From SIG575 sp045534165 (GTDB lineage Bacteria; Bacillota; Clostridia; Oscillospirales; Acutalibacteraceae): a DNA stretch of 64,000 nt. The position numbers and the translations under genes are program-made. The notes below the pieces were generated by a model. That model saw only the letters and a program-made list of their open reading frames with translations, did not search any database and was not told where the DNA came from. The stretch lies in the NCBI GenBank assembly GCA_045534165.1, contig JAZSJD010000017.1, positions 1 to 64,000 on the forward strand, given 5' to 3'. This document shows, in pieces, positions 1 to 8,924 of this stretch. How positions within the stretch are numbered: the stretch's first letter is position 1; every line of letters starts with the position of its first letter.

Positions 1-1
1 C

Positions 2-955
2 GAATATATAACAGTTGCCGATGGTATCAGAAAAATTTTCAAAGATGCTGAAATAAGCGTCGAAAAAGGCTGCAACTACTGTGAGGAACATCTCAATCAT
101 TGGAGTGGCTTTCAGAATATGATAAGTGATGGTGTTGCAGCAGCAGCCGAAGCAGACATAACAATTCTTGCCCTGGGGCTTGATTGCTCAATTGAGGGTG
201 AAGACACGGGATTTGACAACGATTATACATCCAGCGGTGACAAACGCACACTCTTTCTCCCTGCAACTCAGCAAAAACTTGCGGAATCAGTCTGCGATGT
301 TTGCGACAATGTTATTGTTGTTCTTCTTTGCGGAAGTTCCATTGACATAGGCGAGAAGGTAAGAAACCACGCAAAAGCAGTTCTTCACGCCTGGTATCCC
401 GGCTCACTCGGCGGACTTGCAATTGCCAGAACTCTCTGCGGAGAAGTTAATCCCTCGGCAAAACTTCCCGTTACAATCTACAGGGGCGACCATAATGTGC
501 CCGATTTTGAAGATTACCACATGAAGGGCAGAACCTACAGGTACATTGACGGTGACGCACTTTATCCTTTCGGCTTTGGTCTTTCATATACAAATTACAA
601 ATATGATAACGCAAAACTTGTTTCGGCAGACAGTGGAAAAATCACCATAAGTGCAGAGGTTGAAAACACAGGTAATGTTGCAGGCAAAGAGATTCTTCAG
701 GTCTATGCCGCATATACCGACAGCCGTGTTGCAACTCCCCATTGCCAGCTTTGCTCACTGAAAAACGTTTTTCTTGAAGCCGGAGAAAAGAAAGAAATTA
801 CTCTTGACATTGACCGTTACTGGATAAAGGCGGTTACAAATGACGGTGAAAGAGTTGAACCCGATGGCCAGATTACTCTTTATGTGGGCGGACATCAGCC
901 CGACACCGTAAGCAACAGACTTCTCGGTTATTCATGTCTTGAAATCAGACTGTAA
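2..955 (+). CDS. GH3 family beta-glycosidase, C-terminal part (5' end outside window)
   Basis: The reading frame is open from base 2, so the gene begins before the window. What remains is the GH3 C-terminal alpha/beta sandwich (motifs ILALGLD, SSIDIG, WYPGSLGG, GEVNPSAKLPVT, YPFGFGLSYT), followed by a fibronectin-III-like domain (VENTGNVAGKEILQVY). In the usual GH3 order these follow the catalytic TIM barrel, which would lie upstream and is not seen. This contrasts with the two other GH3 genes here, which have the reversed order. The substrate cannot be judged from this part; beta-glucosidase or beta-xylosidase is typical. The GH42 gene starts 89 bases downstream on the same strand, so co-transcription is likely. 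Confidence 0.9.
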   Translation, partial: EYITVADGIRKIFKDAEISVEKGCNYCEEHLNHWSGFQNMISDGVAAAAEADITILALGLDCSIEGEDTGFDNDYTSSGDKRTLFLPATQQKLAESVCDVCDNVIVVLLCGSSIDIGEKVRNHAKAVLHAWYPGSLGGLAIARTLCGEVNPSAKLPVTIYRGDHNVPDFEDYHMKGRTYRYIDGDALYPFGFGLSYTNYKYDNAKLVSADSGKITISAEVENTGNVAGKEILQVYAAYTDSRVATPHCQLCSLKNVFLEAGEKKEITLDIDRYWIKAVTNDGERVEPDGQITLYVGGHQPDTVSNRLLGYSCLEIRL

Positions 956-1044
956 AACTGATTGCTCCAAAAAATCTGTCTGATGACTTTTAAAACCCGG
1001 AAGTTTATGTATTATGCTCAACATTGAAATCGGAGTGAAAAACA

Positions 1045-3051
1045 ATGACAAAAAAGTTTTTCGATTACATAGTACACGGTGGTGATTATAACCCCGACCA
1101 ATGGATAAGAACGCCTGAAATATGGGACGAAGATATGCGTTTAATGAGATTGGCTCATATCAACAGTGCAACAGTCGGAATTTTTTTTTGGTCAGCGCTT
1201 GAGCGTGAAGAAGGCGTTTATGATTTTGAATGGCTTGATACGATACTTGATAAAATGTATCAGAACGGAATATCTGCAATACTTGCAACTCCGTCCGGCG
1301 CCCGTCCTGCATGGCTTGCCGAAAAGTATCCTGAGGTTTTAAGAACAGACGAAAACGGAATACGAAATAAATTCGGCGAACGACACAACCACTGTCTTAC
1401 TTCTCCCATATACAGAGAAAAAACAAGAAACATCAACCGCATATTAGCAGAAAGATATAAAGACCACCCTGCAGTAAAAATGTGGCATATCTCAAATGAA
1501 TACAGCGGTGAATGCCACTGTGAACTTTGCTGTGAAGCTTTCAGAAAGTGGCTTAGAGAATATTATCACAATGATATTGATGAACTCAATTTCAAGTGGT
1601 GGAACGGATTCTGGTCTCATTCCTACAACAGTTTTGAACAGATTAATCCACCTGCAATTAACGGTGAAAAAAACACTATGGGACTCACCCTCGCATGGGA
1701 ACGGTTTATAACCGACAGCCACATTTCATTTTTTGAAAACGAGATTGCTCCCCTGCGTGAAATCACACCCCACATACCGGTTACTACTAATTTCATGCGA
1801 AGATACAACGGCATCGATTATCAGAAATTTGCCGGTCACGTTGACCTTGTGTCATGGGATAATTATCCTGCCTGGGATAAAGGTCATAATACTGACGAGG
1901 CACTTGAAGCAGCCTTTTTGCACGATTTTTTCCGCTCATTAAAATCCGGTCAACCGTTTTTTCTTATGGAAAGCACCCCATCACTGGTAAACTGGCACGA
2001 TGTGAACAAACTTCCCAAATCAGGAATTCATGAGCTTGCGTCAATTCAGTCAATTGCCCATGGTGCAGACAGCATACAGTATTTCCAATGGAGAAAAGGC
2101 AGAGGCGGTAGCGAAAAATTTCACGGTGCAGTTGTAGACCATTGCGGACATGAAAACACAAGAGTTTTCAGCAATGTCACAAAGCTGGGCAAAGTTCTTG
2201 AAAAGCTGAGTTCTGCAGTGGGCACAGAAACACACAGCAAAGTTGCTGTTATATATGACTGGGAAAACGGCTGGGCAGTAAGCTCTTTCTGCGGTTATAA
2301 CAACATCCGCCGTGATTACGTTAAGGAATGTATAAAATGGTATGCTCCTTTTTACAAAAGAGGCATTAGCGTTGACATAATTTCAATGCAGGATGATTAT
2401 TCAAAATACAACACGGTTATTGCGCCATTCCTTTATATGCTTAAAGATGGTACGGAAGAAAAAATTGAAGAATATATCAGAAACGGTGGACATTTTGTTG
2501 CAACATACCTTACAGGTATAGTTGATTCGGACGACCTTTGCAAGCTTGGCGGTTTCCCTGCAGGAAAGCTGAAAGAGGTTTTCGGTATCTGGTGCGAAGA
2601 AACAGATTCGCTCCCTGAAGATATGCCGGGTAAAGCCGAATTCAACGGTAAAACTTACGACGTGAATCACGTATGCGATATTATCCACGCAAACACAGCA
2701 AAAATTCTCGGAAAATACAAAAGCGATTTTTACAGCGGAATGCCTTGTGTTACAGAAAATATTTTCGGAAAAGGTATGGCATATTATGCAGCTTTCAGAA
2801 ACGACAAGGATTTTGCCGACGATTTCTGCAAAATGCTTATTGACAGCCACAACATTGCACCCGATGCAGATATAACTCTCGCTGACAATGTATTTTTGAG
2901 AAAACGTGGCAATAACATATTTGTTATGAATTTCGCTGATGAAGCAAAAGAAATTGTTCTTGATAAAAAATACACTAACACAGTAACAGGCGAAACCGTT
3001 TGTGGTAAAATAAACCTGCCTGTTTGCGGATATCTGATACTGACTGTGTGA
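1045..3051 (+). CDS. GH42 beta-galactosidase
   Basis: A 668-residue cytoplasmic protein without a signal peptide. It has the three GH42 parts: a TIM barrel (about 1-385), a trimerisation domain (about 395-600) and a short C-terminal beta domain. The acid/base is E152 in HISNEYSG and the nucleophile is E309 in FFLMESTPS. C117, C157, C159 and C162 match the Cys zinc cluster seen in some family members. GH42 enzymes remove terminal beta-galactose from small oligosaccharides. A GGAGTG ribosome site precedes the ATG. It follows a GH3 gene, so the pair may process the same imported sugars. The family call is firm; the exact galactoside is not known. Confidence 0.95.
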   Translation: MTKKFFDYIVHGGDYNPDQWIRTPEIWDEDMRLMRLAHINSATVGIFFWSALEREEGVYDFEWLDTILDKMYQNGISAILATPSGARPAWLAEKYPEVLRTDENGIRNKFGERHNHCLTSPIYREKTRNINRILAERYKDHPAVKMWHISNEYSGECHCELCCEAFRKWLREYYHNDIDELNFKWWNGFWSHSYNSFEQINPPAINGEKNTMGLTLAWERFITDSHISFFENEIAPLREITPHIPVTTNFMRRYNGIDYQKFAGHVDLVSWDNYPAWDKGHNTDEALEAAFLHDFFRSLKSGQPFFLMESTPSLVNWHDVNKLPKSGIHELASIQSIAHGADSIQYFQWRKGRGGSEKFHGAVVDHCGHENTRVFSNVTKLGKVLEKLSSAVGTETHSKVAVIYDWENGWAVSSFCGYNNIRRDYVKECIKWYAPFYKRGISVDIISMQDDYSKYNTVIAPFLYMLKDGTEEKIEEYIRNGGHFVATYLTGIVDSDDLCKLGGFPAGKLKEVFGIWCEETDSLPEDMPGKAEFNGKTYDVNHVCDIIHANTAKILGKYKSDFYSGMPCVTENIFGKGMAYYAAFRNDKDFADDFCKMLIDSHNIAPDADITLADNVFLRKRGNNIFVMNFADEAKEIVLDKKYTNTVTGETVCGKINLPVCGYLILTV

Positions 3052-3165
3052 ATCCCAGTTGAATCTGCAAGCTTTGAAGATGAAATCAGAAATGTCGTAT
3101 AATCAACATATAATCATTTTGTCTTTATTAAAAATATTTTCCACTTAGGGAGCGAAAAACAAAAG

Positions 3166-4122
3166 ATGAAAAAATATATTATCGCAATTATAGTAGTCGC
3201 AATTCTTCTTTGTACGGGATGTACAAAGAATGCGGAAGAGAAAACAACAACAGAAAAAACAAGTGCAGAAACAACAGAAAAATCAAGCGAAGAAACAACA
3301 ATTGAAGTTACAACAGAGGCAGAGACAACCACAACAAAAGCTGAAGCCACAACACCATCAAATACACACGTTGACCTTCAGGCATTTCGTTCCAGATTAA
3401 CTAAAGAACATCAAAAAATCTACGATGAATTTTTAGCAAAAATCAGAAAGTACGAAGAATTCATAGTAGATTTCAAAGCAGTAGAATATGATTTTGAAAC
3501 ATTTCACAAAATTGTAGATGCAATCTATGACGATTTCCCCGAAATCAGACTGTACTTATCCACAGATGAAAGCATTCGTGAAGATATTTACAATGGAGAG
3601 CCCAGATTTATAGAGGTAAGCTACGAATATGTCTGGCTTGTGGAGGATGAATTCTCCCCGGAAATTATGGACAACTATTTATCGCAGATGGATAAAGTCT
3701 GTGATGAGATAATTTCACGTATGCCAAGCAAAGCATCTAAGAAAGAACAGTACGATTTCTTAGGGAGAGAAATTTGTTTGCGTACAGAATATGTAGACAA
3801 AAGCGATTCAGAAATTCCGGATTGGGCCTGGTGTTACATGAACGGACCATTCTTGGATGGTGAGGGTGTTTGTCAGGCATATGCATATGCTTACCAGTAC
3901 CTTTGTCACAGAGCAGGTCTCTGGTGTGTAACCGTAAGCGGAGATTGTCACTGTTGGAACATAGTGCAACTTGAAAACGGAGATACTTATCACGTTGACC
4001 TGACATGGGCAGATTCTTCCATACAGTTTGAAGACTATTTTCTTCTCACCCAGGAGGAAATTGAATTTGACCATATCCCTGCAGAAGGTGAATGGGTCGC
4101 AACAGGAAAACCTTTAAGATAA
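3166..4122 (+). CDS. lipoprotein with transglutaminase-like (cysteine protease fold) domain
   Basis: A 318-residue surface lipoprotein. A short hydrophobic signal ends in the lipobox LCTGC, with lipidated C19. Residues 20-66 are a low-complexity Thr/Glu/Lys stalk. The C-terminal domain resembles the transglutaminase-like fold: GEGVCQAYA gives C236, DCHCWN gives H262 and YHVDLTWAD gives D278, the expected Cys-His-Asp triad. Such domains in Firmicutes may be peptidases or protein cross-linkers; the substrate is unknown. It is separated from the GH42 gene by about 115 bases and ends just before a bidirectional terminator. Confidence 0.85.
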   Translation: MKKYIIAIIVVAILLCTGCTKNAEEKTTTEKTSAETTEKSSEETTIEVTTEAETTTTKAEATTPSNTHVDLQAFRSRLTKEHQKIYDEFLAKIRKYEEFIVDFKAVEYDFETFHKIVDAIYDDFPEIRLYLSTDESIREDIYNGEPRFIEVSYEYVWLVEDEFSPEIMDNYLSQMDKVCDEIISRMPSKASKKEQYDFLGREICLRTEYVDKSDSEIPDWAWCYMNGPFLDGEGVCQAYAYAYQYLCHRAGLWCVTVSGDCHCWNIVQLENGDTYHVDLTWADSSIQFEDYFLLTQEEIEFDHIPAEGEWVATGKPLR

Positions 4123-4158
4123 GGATTACAAAAAATATCAGATTGATGACTAAAAAAT

Positions 4159-4202
4159 AAAAATGCAGAAGACGCCTGATTTTTCTCGTCTTCTGCATTT
4201 TT
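4159..4202. terminator. bidirectional intrinsic terminator
   Basis: A perfect 16-bp stem (4159-4174 with 4187-4202) with A-runs on the left and T-runs on the right, so it can stop both the lipoprotein gene and the convergent dehydrogenase gene. Confidence 0.9.
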
Positions 4203-4275
4203 GTTTTCAAATTTACCGTAATCATTTCTGAAAAGCATAATAACGGCACAGAATATTTATAAAACCGTCATAGGA

Positions 4276-5277
4276 TTATGCCATTCTCTCAAGAGATTCA
4301 AGCGTTACTTCAAACTCTGTTGGTTCATTCGCCACAAATTTTTCCATTTCTTCCATCATATAATAAGCCATTCTCTGGGGCTCTTTACCTGTACTGCCTG
4401 CGATATGAGGAGTAAGAATTGCATTGGGACACCAGAAAAGAGGACAGATATAGGGGAAATTTTCACTTTTGATAACATCGGCAACAAAAGTTCTTGAGGG
4501 GTGACACAAAAGCGACCACGCAAGCTGATGCTCATTGACCTGTGCACCTCTGCCTGTATTGATGAAAGTTGAATGCTTTTTCATTTTTCTGAAAAGCTTT
4601 GCGTTGAAAACATTTTCAAGTTCAGGTTTGTTTGCAAGGTGGTTACTGATAATATCACATTCGCTGAAAAGTGTTTCCATATCAACAAGTGTGACACCGA
4701 ATTTTTTTGCTGTTTCTTCAGATACAAACGGGTCACAGGCATAAACTTCAACATCAATATCCTTTAATTTTTCTGCAACCATTTTTCCTATTGCACCAAG
4801 TCCTACAAGACCTACTTTACAATCGAAATTGCCTGTTGCAGAATTGGCGTGTGTAAGTGCACGTAAAGGCAGAATACGATAGTTTGTTGCTGCCTGAAAA
4901 TACCCCTTTGCTGCAAGTGTTATCTGGGCAAAGGTATATTCCGCAACAGGAACAGCATTTGCCACAAACGCACTGAATACCTTCACACCGCTTTCAAGAA
5001 AAGGACGGGCAAAATACTGAACAGTACCTGCAGAATAAAAAACCGCTTTCAATTCCGGCATATACTTTGCGATTTCTTCCTTTGTGAACTGAGGCATCCC
5101 CCATGTTGAAAAAGCAATTTCACAATCCTTGAGAAAGCCTGCATTTTCCTCAAGATTACTCTTATTTATTTTCTGCGAAAGTTCACCGTATTCTCCAAGT
5201 TTTTTCAGAACTTCAGTGGTATAAACCTTTGAAAACTGAATCTGATTTGTACCGAACAATGCTATTTTCATTTTCAT
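4276..5277 (-). CDS. D-isomer-specific 2-hydroxyacid dehydrogenase
   Basis: A 333-residue NAD(P)-dependent oxidoreductase of the phosphoglycerate/D-lactate dehydrogenase fold. The Rossmann motif GLVGLGAIG is at 156-164. The catalytic set is visible: R243 in NTGRG, E272 five residues after the DV pair (D267), and H291 in TPHIAGS. The length fits the family. It interconverts a 2-keto acid and a D-2-hydroxy acid; the substrate cannot be told from sequence. It is a single gene with its own promoter (TTGATT, 18 nt, TATACT) upstream. The start is followed by a second in-frame ATG two codons later. Confidence 0.9.
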   Translation of the reverse strand: MKMKIALFGTNQIQFSKVYTTEVLKKLGEYGELSQKINKSNLEENAGFLKDCEIAFSTWGMPQFTKEEIAKYMPELKAVFYSAGTVQYFARPFLESGVKVFSAFVANAVPVAEYTFAQITLAAKGYFQAATNYRILPLRALTHANSATGNFDCKVGLVGLGAIGKMVAEKLKDIDVEVYACDPFVSEETAKKFGVTLVDMETLFSECDIISNHLANKPELENVFNAKLFRKMKKHSTFINTGRGAQVNEHQLAWSLLCHPSRTFVADVIKSENFPYICPLFWCPNAILTPHIAGSTGKEPQRMAYYMMEEMEKFVANEPTEFEVTLESLERMA

Positions 5278-5372
5278 CTGCCTACTTCCGCTTTAATTTT
5301 TGCTATATCTTTTTTATTAACGAACTTATACCTGCATCATCACAGAGCTTTTACCGGTTTTGTTATATTAAA

Positions 5373-5402
5373 AGTATATCATATCCTATTTTATAAAATC
5401 AA
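5373..5402 (-). promoter_or_regulatory. promoter of the 2-hydroxyacid dehydrogenase gene
   Basis: On the minus strand TTGATT and TATACT are separated by 18 nt, about 95 nt upstream of the ATG. Confidence 0.6.
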
Positions 5403-5480
5403 TAAAAAAGGATGATTTCTTCAAAGCTTTCCCCCACCCTGCAACACGTTTTACTGACAGTTTGTGGTCGCAATAAAAAT

Positions 5481-5513
5481 CCCCGAAAACTCTTTAAAAA
5501 AGAATTTTCGGGG
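5481..5513 (-). terminator. intrinsic terminator of the secreted hydrolase gene
   Basis: The CCCCGAAAA...TTTTCGGGG hairpin is followed on the minus strand by ATTTTTATTG, right after the stop codon at 5527. Confidence 0.85.
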
Positions 5514-5526
5514 TTAATTTTATTTA

Positions 5527-7443
5527 TTATGAACCGTAATAATCCCTTGCTCCGTAAAGCTTGAGCATGATATCACTCAATGTTTTGAAAATGGGAGTAA
5601 GAATTCCGTTAAGTTCGTATTTTGTAAAGGGATCATCATCTTCAAATCCCAAGTCATAGAGTTTTGTGTAAAGAGCAATTTCTGTATTCTTTGCATTGTC
5701 ATAACTCCATGAACGTTTTGCCATTTCATTTACTGCTGAATTGTATAATGCATCAAGCTCTGTTTTATCTTCAGCAGAAATTGAAGCAATCTGTTCTTCT
5801 GTAAGACGATTGTATGTATTGATTACATCACGAAGACCTTTGTTATCACGGTATTCGTTAAACTGTGTATAACCACCGTTATTTACTCTTGCATCAGTAA
5901 TTGATTTGTTTGTAGCTATATCAACACAAAGTGCAATAACATCTTCAACAGATGACTGAAGTTTAAGGTGGCTCTGATTTTTAATAAACCATGTTCTGTC
6001 AGGAAGAGCACAAGTGCCTGCATCAAGTGAACCGTCAGGAGAAACATAACTTGCATCAATTGCAGGTTTATAATCTTCAGGAAGAACTTCGCCATATTTT
6101 GCAGATGTTGCACCTAAAGATGTTGACTGAATCTGAATGATATTATCTGAACTGTAATCCCAGTTTTCAATAGCACTCGGAAGCGGAAGACCATAACCGC
6201 AGATTACGAAAATATCCATACCTTCTTCAGAAAGCTTTTTGGCTGTTGCACCTGCATTTTTCTGAATTTCATAATATTCATCTGTCTTTGCTTTCAATGC
6301 AGCATGAGCTTCATCTGAAATATATTTTGCAGCAAGTTCTTCATATTCAGAGCTTGGAACAAGTGCCCACATAGAAGGACAATTCATAATAAGGTTACCA
6401 AGCACTTCTTTTATAACTCTGCCTGCTATATAATCAACATGGTCATTGAAAAAGCTGTAGGGAATGGCTCTTGTTACAAAATTGAGAAGATATCCTAACC
6501 AATCCATACCGCTGTCTGTCAGCTGGAGAATAAGGGGAAGCATTTCTGAATAGAAAAGTTCACTGTCTTCAAAGCTGAGGGCAGCATTCATAAGGTCACT
6601 GAGAAGATATGAACCATCAGTTGCCGCAGCAGCATAAATTACTCTGTCAATATCATCAGGGTTGCAATATTTTGCAAGGTAAGCATTGCCGATTGTACCA
6701 CCAAGGCTGATAAAAACAACTGTCACTTTATCGTGACCTGTCTGTTCTTTAATCATCTGGATATATGAATCAAGTCTTTCTGCTGTTTCAAGAGTATCAC
6801 CGAAGGAGCTGTATGCGAAATAATATGCATGGTCATATCCTGCTTTTTCGCAATAGTCTGTAATATCAACCTGAGCTTTTATAAAATCATATTCATACTG
6901 ATATTTGTATGAAGGAAGTGTGTTACCGTTATCATCTTTTTTATAACCCTGGGCATAACCGTAAGATTTGTCAGGTTTTGTCATTGCAACTTCATTTGAA
7001 TACCAATATTCATCAACGTGAGCTCCGTTTGTGCGGGTACCGTCAGCATTGAAATAATGAGAATTGAAAGCATCATCAACAACATTTACAAGTTCATCAA
7101 CAAAAACATCTCTGTCCCCGAGAATGATGCCGAGGAAGAGTTTGAGAATAATTGACGGAATTGCATCTGTGATAGTTTTCATATCAAACATAAACTGCAT
7201 ATCCATACCTTCAACAATGGGGAAACCATCACTTGTAAGTACGTCATTTCCATCTTTATCCTGAACATAAACCTGTGACTGCATAATACCGTGAACAACA
7301 ACGATAGGTGTATATTCACAATCACCTCTGCAATCAGTAAGGCAACTATGGTCATATTCAGGAACAGGTTTTGCACCAAAAACAGAGAAGCTTGTTAAAA
7401 TAACAAGAACAACTGCAAGAAAAATACTTATAACTTTCTTCAT
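5527..7443 (-). CDS. secreted alpha/beta-hydrolase, lipase/LCAT-like
   Basis: The start is placed at 7443: AGGAGG lies 8 nt before this ATG and the protein then begins with a clean signal peptide (about residues 1-23, ending VFGA). The 638-residue protein has an oxyanion-hole motif VVVHGIMQS (48-56) and a nucleophile elbow VVFISLGG with S246. The residue two before the serine is Phe rather than the usual Gly, an unusual elbow. A DRTWFIKNQSH segment near the end may supply the histidine. A Cys-rich patch (C34, C38, C42) follows the signal. Likely an extracytoplasmic esterase or lipase; the substrate is unknown. Confidence 0.75.
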   Translation of the reverse strand: MKKVISIFLAVVLVILTSFSVFGAKPVPEYDHSCLTDCRGDCEYTPIVVVHGIMQSQVYVQDKDGNDVLTSDGFPIVEGMDMQFMFDMKTITDAIPSIILKLFLGIILGDRDVFVDELVNVVDDAFNSHYFNADGTRTNGAHVDEYWYSNEVAMTKPDKSYGYAQGYKKDDNGNTLPSYKYQYEYDFIKAQVDITDYCEKAGYDHAYYFAYSSFGDTLETAERLDSYIQMIKEQTGHDKVTVVFISLGGTIGNAYLAKYCNPDDIDRVIYAAAATDGSYLLSDLMNAALSFEDSELFYSEMLPLILQLTDSGMDWLGYLLNFVTRAIPYSFFNDHVDYIAGRVIKEVLGNLIMNCPSMWALVPSSEYEELAAKYISDEAHAALKAKTDEYYEIQKNAGATAKKLSEEGMDIFVICGYGLPLPSAIENWDYSSDNIIQIQSTSLGATSAKYGEVLPEDYKPAIDASYVSPDGSLDAGTCALPDRTWFIKNQSHLKLQSSVEDVIALCVDIATNKSITDARVNNGGYTQFNEYRDNKGLRDVINTYNRLTEEQIASISAEDKTELDALYNSAVNEMAKRSWSYDNAKNTEIALYTKLYDLGFEDDDPFTKYELNGILTPIFKTLSDIMLKLYGARDYYGS

Positions 7444-7475
7444 AACTTTATCCTCCTGATTTTTTCTATAAAATA

Positions 7476-7504
7476 AGATTATCATTTTTATTTCTTAAAG
7501 TCAA
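7476..7504 (-). promoter_or_regulatory. promoter of the secreted hydrolase gene
   Basis: TTGACT, 17 nt, TAATCT on the minus strand, about 35 nt upstream of the start codon at 7443. Confidence 0.6.
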
Positions 7505-7542
7505 TAATTATCAGTACATATAAAAATAAAAACAGTATTATA

Positions 7543-7571
7543 TTGAAAAAAGTTTTACGAAGTGCTATAAT
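7543..7571 (+). promoter_or_regulatory. promoter of the MFS transporter gene
   Basis: TTGAAA (7543-7548), 17 nt, TATAAT (7566-7571). The -35 box overlaps the farthest upstream in-frame TTG codon, which argues that translation begins downstream at 7603. Confidence 0.8.
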
Positions 7572-7602
7572 TCATAACATATTTAAGTACGTCAGGAAAG
7601 AT

Positions 7603-8835
7603 ATGGTAAAAATGAAAAACTCTTTAAACAGTAAAAAATCAAATTTCATTATATTTCTATGTTGGGCGGCATACACCGCAGCATATATTGCAAGGCTTAA
7701 TTACAACGCTTCAATGGTTGAAATACTTTCACAACTTGGCACAACCAAAGAAGCAGCAGGTACTGTAAGCTCATTTTTCTTTTTCGCTTACGGTGCAGGT
7801 CAGCTTGTAAACGGACTTCTCTCAAAAAAATATAACACAAAAATTTCCGTTGCAATTTCCCTTGCAGCATCCTGCGCTATAAACTTTTCCATGACCTTCT
7901 GTCAGGGAATTGATGCAATGAAATACCTTTGGTTTTTCAACGGAGTTTTTCAATCCGTCCTCTGGTCTTCGCTTATCAAAACACTTTCTGATAACCTTTC
8001 TGACGACAAATTACCAAAAGCCGTTATGGTTATGAGCACAACCGTAGCTTCAGGCACATTCACAGCTTACGGTCTTGCGGCACTTTTCTCTGCTCTTAAA
8101 ATGAGCTGGACTTCAATTTTCTACGTTGCATCAGCAGTGGTCGGTGTTATTGCAATTATCTGGTTTATCGGTATGACTTATATCCAGAAAAGTAAAAAAG
8201 AAGTTCAACAGGTGGAAAAACAGACAAGAAAAAAACTTTCAGTTACTCCCATTTTCATTGTCAGCATTGTTGTAATTCTCATTTCGGCAGTTACAAACGG
8301 TTTTATAAAAGATGGTGTTACAACGTGGGTTCCCTCAATTCTCAAGGAAGAATTCGGTGTTTCATCTTCACTTTCAATTATCGTAACACTACTTCTTCCC
8401 GTGCTTTCAATTTTCGGAGCTTCCCTTGTTAAAACACTTCACAAAAAGCAGAAAAACGAAAACGTGCTCAACGGAATTTTCTATTTTGCCGCTATGATAC
8501 TTTCAGGGTTTATTATACTTACTATCAACCTGAAATCAGCACCGTTGACACTTGCTCTTTTTGGCGGAATTGCATGCCTGATGTCTGCTGTGAACAATGT
8601 TATAACAAGTATTGTTCCCCTTTATTCAAGGGACAAAATCGACTCGGGTCTTTCTGCAGGACTTCTTAACACATTCTGTTATGTGGGAAGCACTCTTGCA
8701 ACTTCACTCCTTGGAAAAATTGCTGACACTAAGGGTTGGAACGATGTGTTTATATGCATACTGATTTTCACTGTTGTTTCATTTGTTGTATGCCTTATTT
8801 CAGCAATACTAACCCGTAAAAAGAAAAACTCATAA
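7603..8835 (+). CDS. MFS transporter, OPA (organophosphate antiporter)-like
   Basis: A membrane protein of 410 residues with about 12 hydrophobic segments in two halves split by a charged loop (YIQKSKKEVQQVEKQTRKK). The N-terminal part (YTAAYIARLNYNASMVEI, then GAGQLVNGLLSKKYNTK) resembles OPA-family glycerol-3-phosphate or hexose-phosphate transporters. The start at 7603 follows AGGAAAG and fits the promoter at 7543-7571. The cargo cannot be read from sequence. It has its own promoter and terminator and runs divergently from the secreted hydrolase. Confidence 0.8.
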   Translation: MVKMKNSLNSKKSNFIIFLCWAAYTAAYIARLNYNASMVEILSQLGTTKEAAGTVSSFFFFAYGAGQLVNGLLSKKYNTKISVAISLAASCAINFSMTFCQGIDAMKYLWFFNGVFQSVLWSSLIKTLSDNLSDDKLPKAVMVMSTTVASGTFTAYGLAALFSALKMSWTSIFYVASAVVGVIAIIWFIGMTYIQKSKKEVQQVEKQTRKKLSVTPIFIVSIVVILISAVTNGFIKDGVTTWVPSILKEEFGVSSSLSIIVTLLLPVLSIFGASLVKTLHKKQKNENVLNGIFYFAAMILSGFIILTINLKSAPLTLALFGGIACLMSAVNNVITSIVPLYSRDKIDSGLSAGLLNTFCYVGSTLATSLLGKIADTKGWNDVFICILIFTVVSFVVCLISAILTRKKKNS

Positions 8836-8841
8836 TAACAA

Positions 8842-8885
8842 AAAACTTCTGAAAACTATCTTTAAAGATGATTTTCAGAAGTTTT
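8842..8885. terminator. bidirectional terminator between convergent transporter genes
   Basis: AAAACTTCTGAAAA (8842-8855) pairs with 8872-8885 and is flanked by A and T runs. Confidence 0.85.
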
Positions 8886-8924
8886 GTTTTTTATTAATCA
8901 GGCTTTACAAGGAACCTTTTTTCA

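Noticed and set aside
2401..2850. Minus-strand ORF of 149 codons inside the GH42 gene
   Set aside because: The GH42 frame is certain here; no start signal or domain is seen on the other strand.
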